Part shown: positions 34,826 through 43,837 of the stretch, piece by piece
Layout: each line of letters opens with the position of its first letter
Numbering within the stretch: the first letter of the stretch is position 1
Origin: UBA947 sp031550975
GTDB taxonomy: Bacteria; Cyanobacteriota; Vampirovibrionia; Gastranaerophilales; Gastranaerophilaceae
Direction of reading: 5' to 3'
Assembly: GCA_031550975.1 (NCBI GenBank)
Contig: JAVBOC010000011.1
Span: 62,001 to 126,000, forward strand
Length of the DNA stretch: 64,000 nt
Translations under genes and position numbers: made by a program
The notes under the pieces: model-generated
What the model saw: only the letters and a program-made list of their open reading frames with translations
What the model was told of the DNA's origin: nothing
Database searches by the model: none

Positions 34826-35176
34826 ATGAAAAATAAGATTTTGATTTTAGGAATATTTGCACTTGCTGCAGCACCAGCGTTTGCTGAAGCTACTGTCGGG
34901 CAGGTTTCTTCGCCTTCATATATGTTGCAAACCGGGTATTCCAGCACAGTGGCGGAAATGGTCGGACGCTATCAGGCGCAGACCAAAGGAGTTCCTTATA
35001 CCGGGCCGGCAGCGGGCGGATATTATTACCAACCTCTTGATTGGACTGATAACGAATATGCAAATAAAGCAATCCAATATGTTAGAAATGCGTTTATATA
35101 CCTTGATCCGGGCTTAGATACAGGCTCATTCATGAATCATGACATCAAATTCACACCACAATACGATGATTTATAA
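34826..35176 (+). CDS. Small exported protein, unknown (116 aa)
   Basis: It has a clear signal peptide: MKNKILILGIFALAAAPAFA with an AFA-E cleavage site near residue 20. The mature 96 residues are rich in Tyr, Gly and Pro (PAAGGYYYQPLDW). No family is recognised. The next gene starts inside its last codons (11-bp overlap), so it heads a three-gene exported-protein operon ending with the GHL10 hydrolase. Confidence 0.7.
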   Translation: MKNKILILGIFALAAAPAFAEATVGQVSSPSYMLQTGYSSTVAEMVGRYQAQTKGVPYTGPAAGGYYYQPLDWTDNEYANKAIQYVRNAFIYLDPGLDTGSFMNHDIKFTPQYDDL

Positions 35177-35792
35177 TAAATTACACTGTTGTTTCGTAAG
35201 CCTGCTGTTTGCAGCCTTGTTGTTGTGTGTAAATACTGTGCATGCTGCTCAATCAGGCGGGGTGAGTTTTGACGATTATCTGATGGATTATTCTAGATTA
35301 CACCCTTCACAGATTAGAACTGAGGCGGATTTCTACTATAACAAAGCGGCTGATAGCCAAACCAGTGCTGAGCGCGATGAATTTATTGAAATTGCGCAAG
35401 CAAAATATTATATTTTAACCATGCTCGACCATGAAGATATAGCCGCAGCGATACAACTGGCGCGGATTTACGACTATCGGAATAAAAACCGTTTGGCTAA
35501 AGAATATTTTTTCAAAGCGACAAACTTAGATGCTTATAACCCTTATGCTAACCAGTATTTCGGGGATTTTTATTATAAAAGAAAAGACTACAAGCGTGCT
35601 ATAAATTATTATAAAATAGCTCATGAGAATGGGTTGCGTAATAAGTATGAGTTGAATTATAATATGGCTGTGATATATGAAAAGCTGGCCGACCTGCCGC
35701 GTGCACGATTGTATTACTCGGCATGCCTTGCTGCGACGCCAAACAACGCAGAATTGCGAGAAAAGATAAGATCCTTAGAAAGCGAGAAGTAA
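35166..35792 (+). CDS. Exported TPR protein
   Basis: A 208-residue protein started at ATG 35166, overlapping the previous stop. A signal peptide (CFVSLLFAALLLCVNTVHA) is followed by a helical domain with at least three TPR units between residues 90 and 205, e.g. NRLAKEYFFKATNLDAYNPY and DYKRAINYYKIAHENG. In-frame upstream codons are possible starts but add residues before the signal sequence. It is probably a periplasmic partner of its operon neighbours. Confidence 0.75.
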   Translation: MIYNKLHCCFVSLLFAALLLCVNTVHAAQSGGVSFDDYLMDYSRLHPSQIRTEADFYYNKAADSQTSAERDEFIEIAQAKYYILTMLDHEDIAAAIQLARIYDYRNKNRLAKEYFFKATNLDAYNPYANQYFGDFYYKRKDYKRAINYYKIAHENGLRNKYELNYNMAVIYEKLADLPRARLYYSACLAATPNNAELREKIRSLESEK

Positions 35793-35795
35793 AAA

Positions 35796-37829
35796 GTGAC
35801 GTTCCTAAAACTAAACAGCAGACCATTAAAAGTTTTTCTTTTGGGAATCATTTTTTTATTTTCTTGCATAACCTCTTTCGGCGCTGAAATCACTGCCGTG
35901 GCCGCACCGACAACAAAAAACGCCCCAACAGTTGTTAGCGTTCCGGCAAGTCCGGCACCTGTATTAACTGCCTCAAAAAAAGATGTTCCGACTCAAAATT
36001 TAGAACCTCTCCAAGAACAGCTCATTTTAGAGCCTGTTATAAAAGAGGTTCGTTTGCTTCCTGTTTATACCCCTTATGCTCCGGGAAAAGACGAAATAAT
36101 TTTCAGCCAAACAAAAAATCTCATCAACGCAACTGATCCCACCGCAGAAACTAACAAAGCAGGTGCGGGATTTCCGGGATTGCGAGGAGCGGGGCAGCTT
36201 ATAATTTACACTCCGGGTTTTGGCGCGAGAACTGACACAAATGAATTTGGCGGGGAAGTAATAGTTGAAGGTAACACTGTTGTTGAACTTTCCGGTGCGG
36301 ATTCATTTATTCCAGCAAATGGTGTTGTCATAAGCGGTCACGGTAAATCAAAAGACTGGATAAATTCCACAATGAGCATCGGTACAAAAATCTATATTAA
36401 CCGTGACGAAAATGTTATTTATACCTACACAACATCTGAGAGCAGAATCTTTGAAGCAGAAATGAAGGTTGAAGAAGCGCGTAAAATGATTGAGTTTTAC
36501 CGCAGCAGTAATGAAGACTACAACTGGAAGGTTCCGACAAGTTATATTGGTGATGCCGAAAATTATGTTAAGAAAGCCAAAAAATCGCCGTCTGAAGTCG
36601 AGAAATATGCAAAACTTGCAATTGATGCCGCAAATGACGCGCTAAAGAGCGTCATTCCATACAAAAACACTGAACTCAAAGGTGTTTGGGTGCGCCCAAC
36701 TGAAAAAACTCAAGAAGAAATTATACAAACAATTGAATCAATTAAAGCAGCAGGGATTAATAATGTATTTTTAGAGACCTATTTCCATGGAAAAACTATA
36801 TATCCGAGCACAACGATGAAGGCTTATGGTTTTACCCCGCAATATGAAACCTTTGTGGGAATCGACCCGCTCGATATTTGGGTTAAAGAGCTGCATAAGC
36901 GCAACATGAAGCTTCATGTCTGGTTTGAGACTTTTTATATAGGAAATTCCAATCCAAAAGACGATCCGCAAAATATTCTTGCTGTGAATCCCGGCTGGAG
37001 CAACAAAACCAAGAAAGACTGCTATTCTGTCGATCCTGTAAAATCGCCTTCAGAGCACAACGGATATTTTCTGGATCCGGCGAACCCGAATGTGCAAAAC
37101 TTTATACTGAAACTAATCGATGAAATCACCACTTGTTATAAACCCGATGGAGTAAATATCGATTACATAAGATACCCAAACCCGCTCTCAACAGCTGAAG
37201 CAGGAGTGTGGGGCTATACCTGGATTGCGCGTAAAGAGTTCAAAGACCAATACGGCGTCGATCCGCTTGATTTAAAACCGTCAGATCCGCTTTGGATGAG
37301 TTGGCTAAATTATCGTCGCGGCAAAGTTACTGATTTAGTTAAAAGAATCGGCGAAATGTGCAGGCAGAAAAAAGTTTACACGACCGCCGTGATTTTCCCT
37401 GACAGACTTGCTGCGTTGAGCGCTAAACAACAAGACTGGAAAACCTGGTCAACAAATAACTATATTAATGGATTCACTCCGCTATTATTAACTGGCGACA
37501 GCACAACAGCAAGCGCTATGATGAAGAACGTCATCAACGCAAAATCTCCTCAAACAGATTTTTACGGCGGATTGTTTGTGGCGTTTATGAACGGCGCTCC
37601 GGAAGATTTAATCCGTCAAATCCACGAGGCGCGTAAGTTAAACGCAAACGGTGTTATCATTTTTGACTACGCTCACCTTGCACCAAAATATACAAGTGCG
37701 TTGTCCACAAGCGTTTTCGCGCCGCATCCGGAGGCAACTCCTTCACAGCCAACAAAACCAACCAAACCGGCAAAACCATGCAAACCTAACAAGAAATGGT
37801 GGCAATTCGGTAAGTCCTGCGAGGGTTAA
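35796..37829 (+). CDS. GHL10 (DUF187)-type exported glycoside hydrolase-like protein
   Basis: A 677-residue protein starting at GTG 35796, three bases after the previous stop. A signal anchor (VFLLGIIFLFSCITSFGA) is followed by a low-complexity Ala/Pro/Thr region, a beta-rich domain, a short helical domain and, at about residues 285-620, a TIM-barrel of the GHL10 type: ELKGVWVRPT, NVFLETYFHG, KLHVWFETFYIG, DGVNIDYIRYP and GVIIFDYAHL. Related proteins are predicted to act on cell-wall or surface glycans. It ends in a Pro/Lys/Thr repeat (QPTKPTKPAKPCKPNKKWW). Substrate unproven. Confidence 0.85.
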   Translation: MTFLKLNSRPLKVFLLGIIFLFSCITSFGAEITAVAAPTTKNAPTVVSVPASPAPVLTASKKDVPTQNLEPLQEQLILEPVIKEVRLLPVYTPYAPGKDEIIFSQTKNLINATDPTAETNKAGAGFPGLRGAGQLIIYTPGFGARTDTNEFGGEVIVEGNTVVELSGADSFIPANGVVISGHGKSKDWINSTMSIGTKIYINRDENVIYTYTTSESRIFEAEMKVEEARKMIEFYRSSNEDYNWKVPTSYIGDAENYVKKAKKSPSEVEKYAKLAIDAANDALKSVIPYKNTELKGVWVRPTEKTQEEIIQTIESIKAAGINNVFLETYFHGKTIYPSTTMKAYGFTPQYETFVGIDPLDIWVKELHKRNMKLHVWFETFYIGNSNPKDDPQNILAVNPGWSNKTKKDCYSVDPVKSPSEHNGYFLDPANPNVQNFILKLIDEITTCYKPDGVNIDYIRYPNPLSTAEAGVWGYTWIARKEFKDQYGVDPLDLKPSDPLWMSWLNYRRGKVTDLVKRIGEMCRQKKVYTTAVIFPDRLAALSAKQQDWKTWSTNNYINGFTPLLLTGDSTTASAMMKNVINAKSPQTDFYGGLFVAFMNGAPEDLIRQIHEARKLNANGVIIFDYAHLAPKYTSALSTSVFAPHPEATPSQPTKPTKPAKPCKPNKKWWQFGKSCEG

Positions 37830-37858
37830 AAAACATTAATAGCTCTTTTGAGTTAAGC

Positions 37859-39652
37859 TTATTCCTGTCTTTGGAAGAACCCGGCGATCTCTTTGTGCGA
37901 GATGGTTCTGGTAATGGGACGTCCGTGCGGGCAAGTGTATGGCATTTCAGTTGTGCGCCATTTTTTGATAATTTCTTGCATCTGCCAGGTTGAGAGTTTT
38001 TGACCCGCTTTGACTGAAGCTTTGCAAGAAGTCGTGATTAAAATCTTTTCCTCTAGCCTGTCGATGTCCCCTTCGATGTTTGCGAGGATGTCGGCTAAAA
38101 TTTCTTTTGGGTTAACTTTCGCAAGCATTTGAGGCACTTTTCTAAATATCAATTCAGTCTCATTCATAAAATCAATTCCGTAACCGAATTTTTCAAACTT
38201 TGCGATGTTTTCTTTGATTAATTCTGCTTCAGACGCGCTCACTTCCACAACATCAGAGACAAAGAGCAGTTGAGAAACCGGTTCTTTTTCGTTTTTTAAT
38301 TTCTCATAAATATAGCGTTCTTCCGCGATATGCTGGTCGACTATTTCTAACCCGTCTTCTTTTTCGATTAAAATATAAGTGTTTCTGTATTGACCGATTA
38401 TGTTTTCTTCCGCGGCTGCTGCGTCTTGCGTCGGCGTACTAAACATTGCTCTTTGTTCAATCTCGTACTTATCTAAATTGTCCGATTCATTTACCCCAGG
38501 CGAAAAACTTTCCTGCATCTTAATCATATCAAGGTCGGTCACATACATTGTGTCGGTGTCTTTTTCGTGAAAAACATCGCCGGTTTTTTGCGGGAAGCTC
38601 AAAACATTTTCGGCTTGCGAAAATTCTTGTGCGCCAAGCGGCACCACAACAGGCTGCCTTTCGACGTAATTTGCCAACCCGCCTTGAACGGCTGTATAAA
38701 CAAAATTGAAAATTTGGTTGGTGTTTTTGTAGCGTACTTCTTTTTTTGTCGGGTGGACGTTAACATCAACTTCGCCCGGCGGGATTTCTAAATTCAGCAC
38801 AACAAACGGATATTTTCCGATTCCAATTAGGTTTTTGTAAGCGGTGTCGATTGCTTTTTGGAAAACAGGGCACTTGACTGCACGTGAATTTATATAAATG
38901 TGGTAAGATTTTTTGCTTGAGCGAGTGTAGTCTGGTGTGCTTACGTATCCGCTGATTTCAAAGCCCGAAATCCTGTCAGTTTTGCGCACCTCTTTTAAAT
39001 TTTCTCTGACTTCTTGCGAGTATACTTCGCGGATGGTTTGCGATAAATCATTGCCCGCGATGGTCTTTAGCATCTCTTTACCGTTTTTCTTCAATTCAAA
39101 TGACACCTGCGGGTGAGAGAGTGCTAAGGTTTGGATTAGTTCCTGGATATAAGAAAACTCGGTGTTTGGATTTTTCAAAAACTTCAAACGCGCAGGCAGG
39201 TTGTAGAACAGGTCTTTAACCTCCATAATCGTCCCGACAGCGCAGCCTGTTTCGGTTTTGGTAACTTCAGAGTTCTCGCATTTTACTCTTGTTCCGGTTT
39301 CAAAATCCGCCGTACGTGTGGTGCAAGCGACTTTTGCGATAGAGATTATGCTTGATAATGCTTCCCCGCGGAAACCGAGAGTGTTAATCGCAAACAAATC
39401 TTCGTCAGTAGAAATCTTGCTTGTGGCGTGTTTTGAGAACGCCAAAACTATATCGTCAGGGTGAATTCCGCCACCGTTGTCGGCAACGCGGATGTCGCGG
39501 CATTCGTTGGAGATTTCCACGCTGACTTTTGTAGCGCCTGCGTCAATGGAGTTTTCCACAAGCTCTTTTACGACCGATGCCGGTCTTTCAATCACTTCCC
39601 CTGCTGCAATCTGGTTGATAAGATGCTTCGATAGTTGCTGAATTCTTCCCAT
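37859..39652 (-). CDS. mutL: DNA mismatch repair protein MutL
   Basis: A 597-residue protein from ATG 39652; an in-frame TTG two codons earlier is less likely. The N-terminal GHKL ATPase shows ELVENSIDAGAT, DNGGGI and GFRGEALSSI. The C-terminal domain has DQHIAEERYIYE, which fits the endonuclease motif DQHAx2Ex4E with Ile for Ala, plus CPHGRPI. This MutL therefore probably nicks DNA itself, as in bacteria without MutH. TGGTAAAAT lies seven bases before the ATG, with no Shine-Dalgarno. It is divergent from a DNA methyltransferase gene. mutS is not in the window. Confidence 0.95.
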   Translation of the reverse strand: MGRIQQLSKHLINQIAAGEVIERPASVVKELVENSIDAGATKVSVEISNECRDIRVADNGGGIHPDDIVLAFSKHATSKISTDEDLFAINTLGFRGEALSSIISIAKVACTTRTADFETGTRVKCENSEVTKTETGCAVGTIMEVKDLFYNLPARLKFLKNPNTEFSYIQELIQTLALSHPQVSFELKKNGKEMLKTIAGNDLSQTIREVYSQEVRENLKEVRKTDRISGFEISGYVSTPDYTRSSKKSYHIYINSRAVKCPVFQKAIDTAYKNLIGIGKYPFVVLNLEIPPGEVDVNVHPTKKEVRYKNTNQIFNFVYTAVQGGLANYVERQPVVVPLGAQEFSQAENVLSFPQKTGDVFHEKDTDTMYVTDLDMIKMQESFSPGVNESDNLDKYEIEQRAMFSTPTQDAAAAEENIIGQYRNTYILIEKEDGLEIVDQHIAEERYIYEKLKNEKEPVSQLLFVSDVVEVSASEAELIKENIAKFEKFGYGIDFMNETELIFRKVPQMLAKVNPKEILADILANIEGDIDRLEEKILITTSCKASVKAGQKLSTWQMQEIIKKWRTTEMPYTCPHGRPITRTISHKEIAGFFQRQE

Positions 39653-39659
39653 GCCCAAT

Positions 39660-39668
39660 ATTTTACCA
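39660..39668 (-). promoter_or_regulatory. Extended -10 placed for leaderless mutL mRNA
   Basis: TGGTAAAAT on the minus strand ends seven bases before the mutL ATG at 39652. Confidence 0.55.
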
Positions 39669-39746
39669 CAAATTCATACGTATAAACGATTACATTTACC
39701 CCTAAATTTAATAAGATTTAGAAAAGTAAAGTAAAAGGGGACATTC

Positions 39747-40676
39747 GTGGCAAGACTTAAAACAAATACCAAATTAAAACCGGCAAAGGCTGCAACAGAT
39801 AACTTTAAAGTTATACCAAAATCTGCGCAGATACCTAAAAAAGCAGACTTACGCGTTGTTAAAGAAAATACGGTTAAAACTGTTAAATATAATGACATTA
39901 ACCTCAATGCTTGGAGAGATTACGAACACGTAAAAACGGATACCCTTTGGGAATTCCCGTCGCGCTCAAGAGAGGGCGGGCACTCTAACGAATATCACGG
40001 GAACTTTATCCCGCAAATCGCTCAGCAGATTTACGAACGCTACACTAAAGAAGGCGATATTGTACTAGACATGTTTTTTGGTTCAGGAACTTCCGGGATT
40101 GAAGCGGTTAACATGAAACGCCGCTGCATCGGGGTTGAATTAAAAGACGAACTGGCTGAAAAAGTTAGCGAAAAATTCACAGCAAAACAGCTGGTAACCG
40201 ACGTTAATATTATCTGTGCGGATTCCGCGAGTCCTGAAGCGAAAGAAAAAGTTCAGGCGCGTCTAGACGTTCTTGGTGCTGATAAAGCTCAAATGCTTAT
40301 CCTGCACCCGCCTTATGACGACATCATCAAGTTTTCGGATAAAAAAGAAGATTTATCAAACTGTTCTTCAACAGAAGATTTTTACGAACTATTCGGTAAA
40401 GTTGCTAAAAACGGCTACGACCTGCTTGAAAAAGGCCGTTATGCTGCATTAATTATCGGCGACAAATATGCGAATTCGCAGCACATTCCGCTCGGTTTTG
40501 GCTGTATGGCTGAAATGAATAAACTTGGCTTTATTACAAAAGCTATTATCATTAAAGACATGCAGGGCAACGAACGTGCTAAAGGTAAAACTGCTAACTT
40601 ATGGCGCTATCGCGCGCTTGCCGGCGGGTTCTATATTTTCAAACACGAATATGTAATGATCTTTCAGAAGGCATAG
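39747..40676 (+). CDS. Orphan DNA methyltransferase (N6-adenine/N4-cytosine type)
   Basis: A 309-residue protein starting at GTG 39747 after AAGGGGA. Motifs appear in the order I then IV: VLDMFFGSGTSGIEAVNM near residue 108 (SAM binding), GVELKDE near 130, and LHPPYDDIIKFSD near 188, where HPPY replaces the usual D/S/NPPY. The upstream segment WEFPSRSREGGHSNEYHGNF matches the N-terminal motif of this subfamily. No target-recognition domain of normal size or restriction enzyme is adjacent, so it is an orphan or regulatory methylase. The first 50 residues are basic and probably disordered. Confidence 0.85.
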   Translation: MARLKTNTKLKPAKAATDNFKVIPKSAQIPKKADLRVVKENTVKTVKYNDINLNAWRDYEHVKTDTLWEFPSRSREGGHSNEYHGNFIPQIAQQIYERYTKEGDIVLDMFFGSGTSGIEAVNMKRRCIGVELKDELAEKVSEKFTAKQLVTDVNIICADSASPEAKEKVQARLDVLGADKAQMLILHPPYDDIIKFSDKKEDLSNCSSTEDFYELFGKVAKNGYDLLEKGRYAALIIGDKYANSQHIPLGFGCMAEMNKLGFITKAIIIKDMQGNERAKGKTANLWRYRALAGGFYIFKHEYVMIFQKA

Positions 40677-40697
40677 TATAGGATTATTAAAACCCTC

Positions 40698-40788
40698 CTG
40701 TCATCCTGAACTTGATTCAGGATCTGAGCCTGTAAGGCTTTGTTATGTTTCCACAGTGGAAGATTCCGGATCAAGTCCGGAATGACAG
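40698..40788. repeat. 91-bp palindromic repeat between convergent genes
   Basis: CTGTCATCCTGAACTTGATT at the left and CAAGTCCGGAATGACAG at the right, with TTCCACAGTGGAAG in the middle. It may double as a terminator for both convergent genes. Confidence 0.85.
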
Positions 40789-40804
40789 AGAGCTGGACAG
40801 GCTC

Positions 40805-42721
40805 CTAAGCTATATTCAAGCTTGCTGCAATGGTGTTTTCCTGTTCAACCAGGACGACGAATTCTTGTACAAGGGTCGCGTTCCATTTTTTGTCAGCGTC
40901 TTTTTGAATCATAGCCAGCGCGTCAGCCGGAGATAGTTTGTCGCGGTACGGACGTTTTTCCATCAGGGCAAAATAAGAGTCGATAATAAGCACAATTTGG
41001 GACGCCAGCGGGATTTCGCTCTTTGCTTTTTTGCGTGGGTAACCCGTCCCGTCCCAGTTTTCGTGATGGCTTTCGATAATCGGTATGACATCTTGAACGT
41101 GGGAAATCGGGTTTAGTATCTCTCTTGCGGCAATCAACGGATGTTCTTTTATTGCTTGTTTTTCTTTATCTGTTAACGGACCTTTTTTCTGCAGAATTTC
41201 TTTCGGAAGCATCAAGTTTCCTATATCGTATAAAAGCATCGCTACGCGGAGGTTGTCGACCTCATCTTTTGGCAGATCGAAACGTTTTGCAAGGGTTACC
41301 GCCATTAGGTTTTTCAACTTCGCAACACCCGTATTATGCGCAGGGTTGTAGCTTTTTATAAGCAAATCTGAAATCGCGTAAAGTGCTTCTTTGCCGGTAT
41401 CCGGCTGTTTTAATTTTGCCTGCAGATCTTTGGTCAAATCTTTTGGAATCGGAATATTGTGTTTTGCTAAAATATCGGCAAATGTGCTGACAGCAATTTC
41501 TTGCCATGAGGTTTCTGTAAGTGGTTTAGCGATAGTGACACGGTTTCTGCCATCGCGTTTTGATTGATACATCGCCTGGTCAGTTAGTTCCAAAACCTCG
41601 TCGACATTATCTGAATGCTCCAAGAACGTTGCAACTCCAACACTTGCGGTGATTTTCCCGATAGTATCAAGTTCGCATTCTTCCAACGCTTTACGAATCC
41701 TCTCTGCCGCTATTGCAGCGCCTTCTGATTCAATACCGGGTAAAAGAATGTTGAATTCTTCTCCGCCCATACGTGCTGCGATATCAATTGTACGGGCAGT
41801 TTTTTTCAAGACGTCCGCGACCGTTCTAATAGCTAAGTCCCCAAAAGAGTGTCCGAATTTATCGTTAATCTGTTTTAAATAATCCAGATCCAGCCCGATA
41901 ACACTAAACGGCTGCCCCTGACGTTGCGCACGAGAGGCTTCCTTGCCTAACTGTTCTTCGAAATAACGTCTGTTATAAAGCCCGGTTAAGCCGTCAGTTA
42001 TTGCCTGTTCTTTTACAGCCTTGAATAAGTCTGAAATGTTTATCGCGGTTTCAATCTGGCGTGCATACATTGTCAGGAAATCTTTTTCTGCGTTAGAAAT
42101 TTCTGCACGCGGGGAAACAATTGCAAATACCCCAAACGGTCTGTGCTGAACAAACAGAGGGATAGAAATAATAGCGTTTTTGCCTGCGGAAGGCACAATT
42201 TGTTTGATTTTGTCTTCCGGCAAATCCGGGATAAGGTGTTTTATAGTTGCTCTGATATTTCTTGTGGTTCGGATGCCTTTTTCTCTTAAAGATTTGGCAA
42301 ATATTCCGTTGGGGTCGAAGTTTAAGCGGGTATGCTGAAGTTTACCGTCTGAGAGCTGGTTGATTTTTTGAGTTTTGGCGTTGTACATGCCGGCTTCTAC
42401 CTGAAGATATTCTCCGTGCACATCTGAGAGTTTGCGTGCAACCATTGAATGCAAATAGCCGAATTCGCCTTGCAGGTTTCCGACGATGGTTTCTAAAACA
42501 CTTTGCAGTGGCTCGGATGAGTTCATCATGTCCCAGATGTTTTGCAGGCTAAGCAGGCGTTTGTTTGCAAGGTTAAGTTCGCTTGTACGCTGCTGAATTT
42601 CATTCTCAAGTTGAAGGTTGCGTTCGTAAATCTCCTGGTAGCTTCTTCTGCCGCCATAAATACTGTGCTCAACCTCGTTTATTTTTGAATATATTTCTTT
42701 AAACTTAGAAAAAAAACTCAT
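40805..42721 (-). CDS. GAF-GGDEF-HD protein: diguanylate cyclase with degenerate HD-GYP domain
   Basis: A 638-residue soluble protein. Residues 35-70 are a coiled coil, 75-225 a GAF sensor, 235-395 a GGDEF domain and about 460-625 an HD-GYP-type domain. The cyclase motif GGEEF is intact, and RTID five residues before it is the product-inhibition I-site (RxxD). In the HD domain the HHENWDGTGYP signature is kept, but the metal-binding HD reads YD (LLYDIGN) and the following Lys is Asn. Phosphodiesterase activity is therefore doubtful while cyclase activity is likely. It starts in the TAATG overlap with the upstream GT9 gene. It is the only c-di-GMP enzyme in the window and could serve the PilZ-like domain at 22 kb. 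Confidence 0.9.
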   Translation of the reverse strand: MSFFSKFKEIYSKINEVEHSIYGGRRSYQEIYERNLQLENEIQQRTSELNLANKRLLSLQNIWDMMNSSEPLQSVLETIVGNLQGEFGYLHSMVARKLSDVHGEYLQVEAGMYNAKTQKINQLSDGKLQHTRLNFDPNGIFAKSLREKGIRTTRNIRATIKHLIPDLPEDKIKQIVPSAGKNAIISIPLFVQHRPFGVFAIVSPRAEISNAEKDFLTMYARQIETAINISDLFKAVKEQAITDGLTGLYNRRYFEEQLGKEASRAQRQGQPFSVIGLDLDYLKQINDKFGHSFGDLAIRTVADVLKKTARTIDIAARMGGEEFNILLPGIESEGAAIAAERIRKALEECELDTIGKITASVGVATFLEHSDNVDEVLELTDQAMYQSKRDGRNRVTIAKPLTETSWQEIAVSTFADILAKHNIPIPKDLTKDLQAKLKQPDTGKEALYAISDLLIKSYNPAHNTGVAKLKNLMAVTLAKRFDLPKDEVDNLRVAMLLYDIGNLMLPKEILQKKGPLTDKEKQAIKEHPLIAAREILNPISHVQDVIPIIESHHENWDGTGYPRKKAKSEIPLASQIVLIIDSYFALMEKRPYRDKLSPADALAMIQKDADKKWNATLVQEFVVLVEQENTIAASLNIA

Positions 42722-43755
42722 TACAACCCTATTTTCGCCCTCACAATCTCCATTATATCACATGGTGCGGGATAATCAATACACCTATTGCCATTTTCGC
42801 CCTCAATTGGACATTTCTTTTTCAAGCATGGCTGGCATTTTAAGTCGCCGATAACCCCAAAGTATTTCTTATCGTCCCCGAACGGTGCAAACAATCCCGG
42901 CGGCGTACAGGTGAAAATCCCTATTACAGCAGGTTTTGACACAGCACGTGCAAGATGGCAACTGCCCGAATCTGGTGCTAAAACCAAATCAACACGTGAG
43001 AAAAGCTCTATTAAATCTTTGATATTTGTTTTGCCGGCGAGGTTTAAATGTTCGTCTCCGCCAATCTGTGAAATCAATTCCTTATCGCATTCCATGCCTG
43101 TAAAAATTAGCGTGTAATCTTTTTTTAACTTTTCAACGAGTTCTTTCCAATTGTTCGGGTTCCAATGTTTTGGCTTCCAAGTTGTCGCCGGAGCAATCAC
43201 CACAATTGGTTTTGAACGCTCTATACCTGTTAAAAGCTCATCGACTTTTGCAATAGTTTCAGGCGTTGAAGGCGGCAGGGAGAACTTAACCTTGTCGCAA
43301 TCTAGTCCAAGGTGTTTTGCAAATTGCAGGTAGTTATGCACAGAATGACGCTCCCAGTTTGGTTGAATTGCCGGGATAATTTCGTTCGCACCAAGAAATG
43401 AAAACTCTTTTGTGTCGCGGCAAATCAATCTGCGCTTTGCGCCTGAAAACACCATCCAGTAAAAGCTCTTAAACATCCTTTGGCAATCAATCGCGACATC
43501 GTATTTTTCTGCGCGAATTTGTTTAAGAATACTTAAGTATTCTTTGAAGTTGCTAAGCGCATTACCCTTTTTCCATTTTGCGAGCGGAACGACAATGGAT
43601 TTAGTTAGAGCTGGGTTGTTTACTACAAAGTCGGCGCCTTTTTCGCTGGTGAGCATCGTAACTTCATAGCCGTTATCAGCAAGGCAATTTGCCAGCGGAG
43701 TAGTAAATATTACGTCTCCGAGCGAAGACAATCTTATTAAAAGAGCTTTTTTCAT
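42721..43755 (-). CDS. GT9 family heptosyltransferase-like enzyme
   Basis: A 344-residue GT-B enzyme. The N-terminus LLIRLSSLGDVIFTTPLAN is the classical GT9 motif, VVIAPATTWKPKHW starts the second half, and LAPDSGSCHLARAVSKPAVIGIF is the donor site. The C-terminal CQPCLKKKCPIEG and CIDYPAPC give a Cys-rich tail seen in related LPS enzymes. It probably adds a heptose or other sugar to LPS core. It overlaps the GGDEF gene by one base (TAATG), an odd pairing of envelope synthesis and signalling. TATAAT lies seven bases before its ATG. Confidence 0.9.
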   Translation of the reverse strand: MKKALLIRLSSLGDVIFTTPLANCLADNGYEVTMLTSEKGADFVVNNPALTKSIVVPLAKWKKGNALSNFKEYLSILKQIRAEKYDVAIDCQRMFKSFYWMVFSGAKRRLICRDTKEFSFLGANEIIPAIQPNWERHSVHNYLQFAKHLGLDCDKVKFSLPPSTPETIAKVDELLTGIERSKPIVVIAPATTWKPKHWNPNNWKELVEKLKKDYTLIFTGMECDKELISQIGGDEHLNLAGKTNIKDLIELFSRVDLVLAPDSGSCHLARAVSKPAVIGIFTCTPPGLFAPFGDDKKYFGVIGDLKCQPCLKKKCPIEGENGNRCIDYPAPCDIMEIVRAKIGL

Positions 43756-43762
43756 TTGTTTT

Positions 43763-43768
43763 ATTATA
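43763..43768 (-). promoter_or_regulatory. -10 hexamer placed for leaderless GT9-GGDEF mRNA
   Basis: TATAAT on the minus strand ends seven bases before the ATG at 43755, with no Shine-Dalgarno in the interval. Confidence 0.6.
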
Positions 43769-43837
43769 GTATTAATCGCTAATCTTTACAACACGTGTAT
43801 TATTTGTTAACATGGGGGTAATATAAGGGGAGTACAC

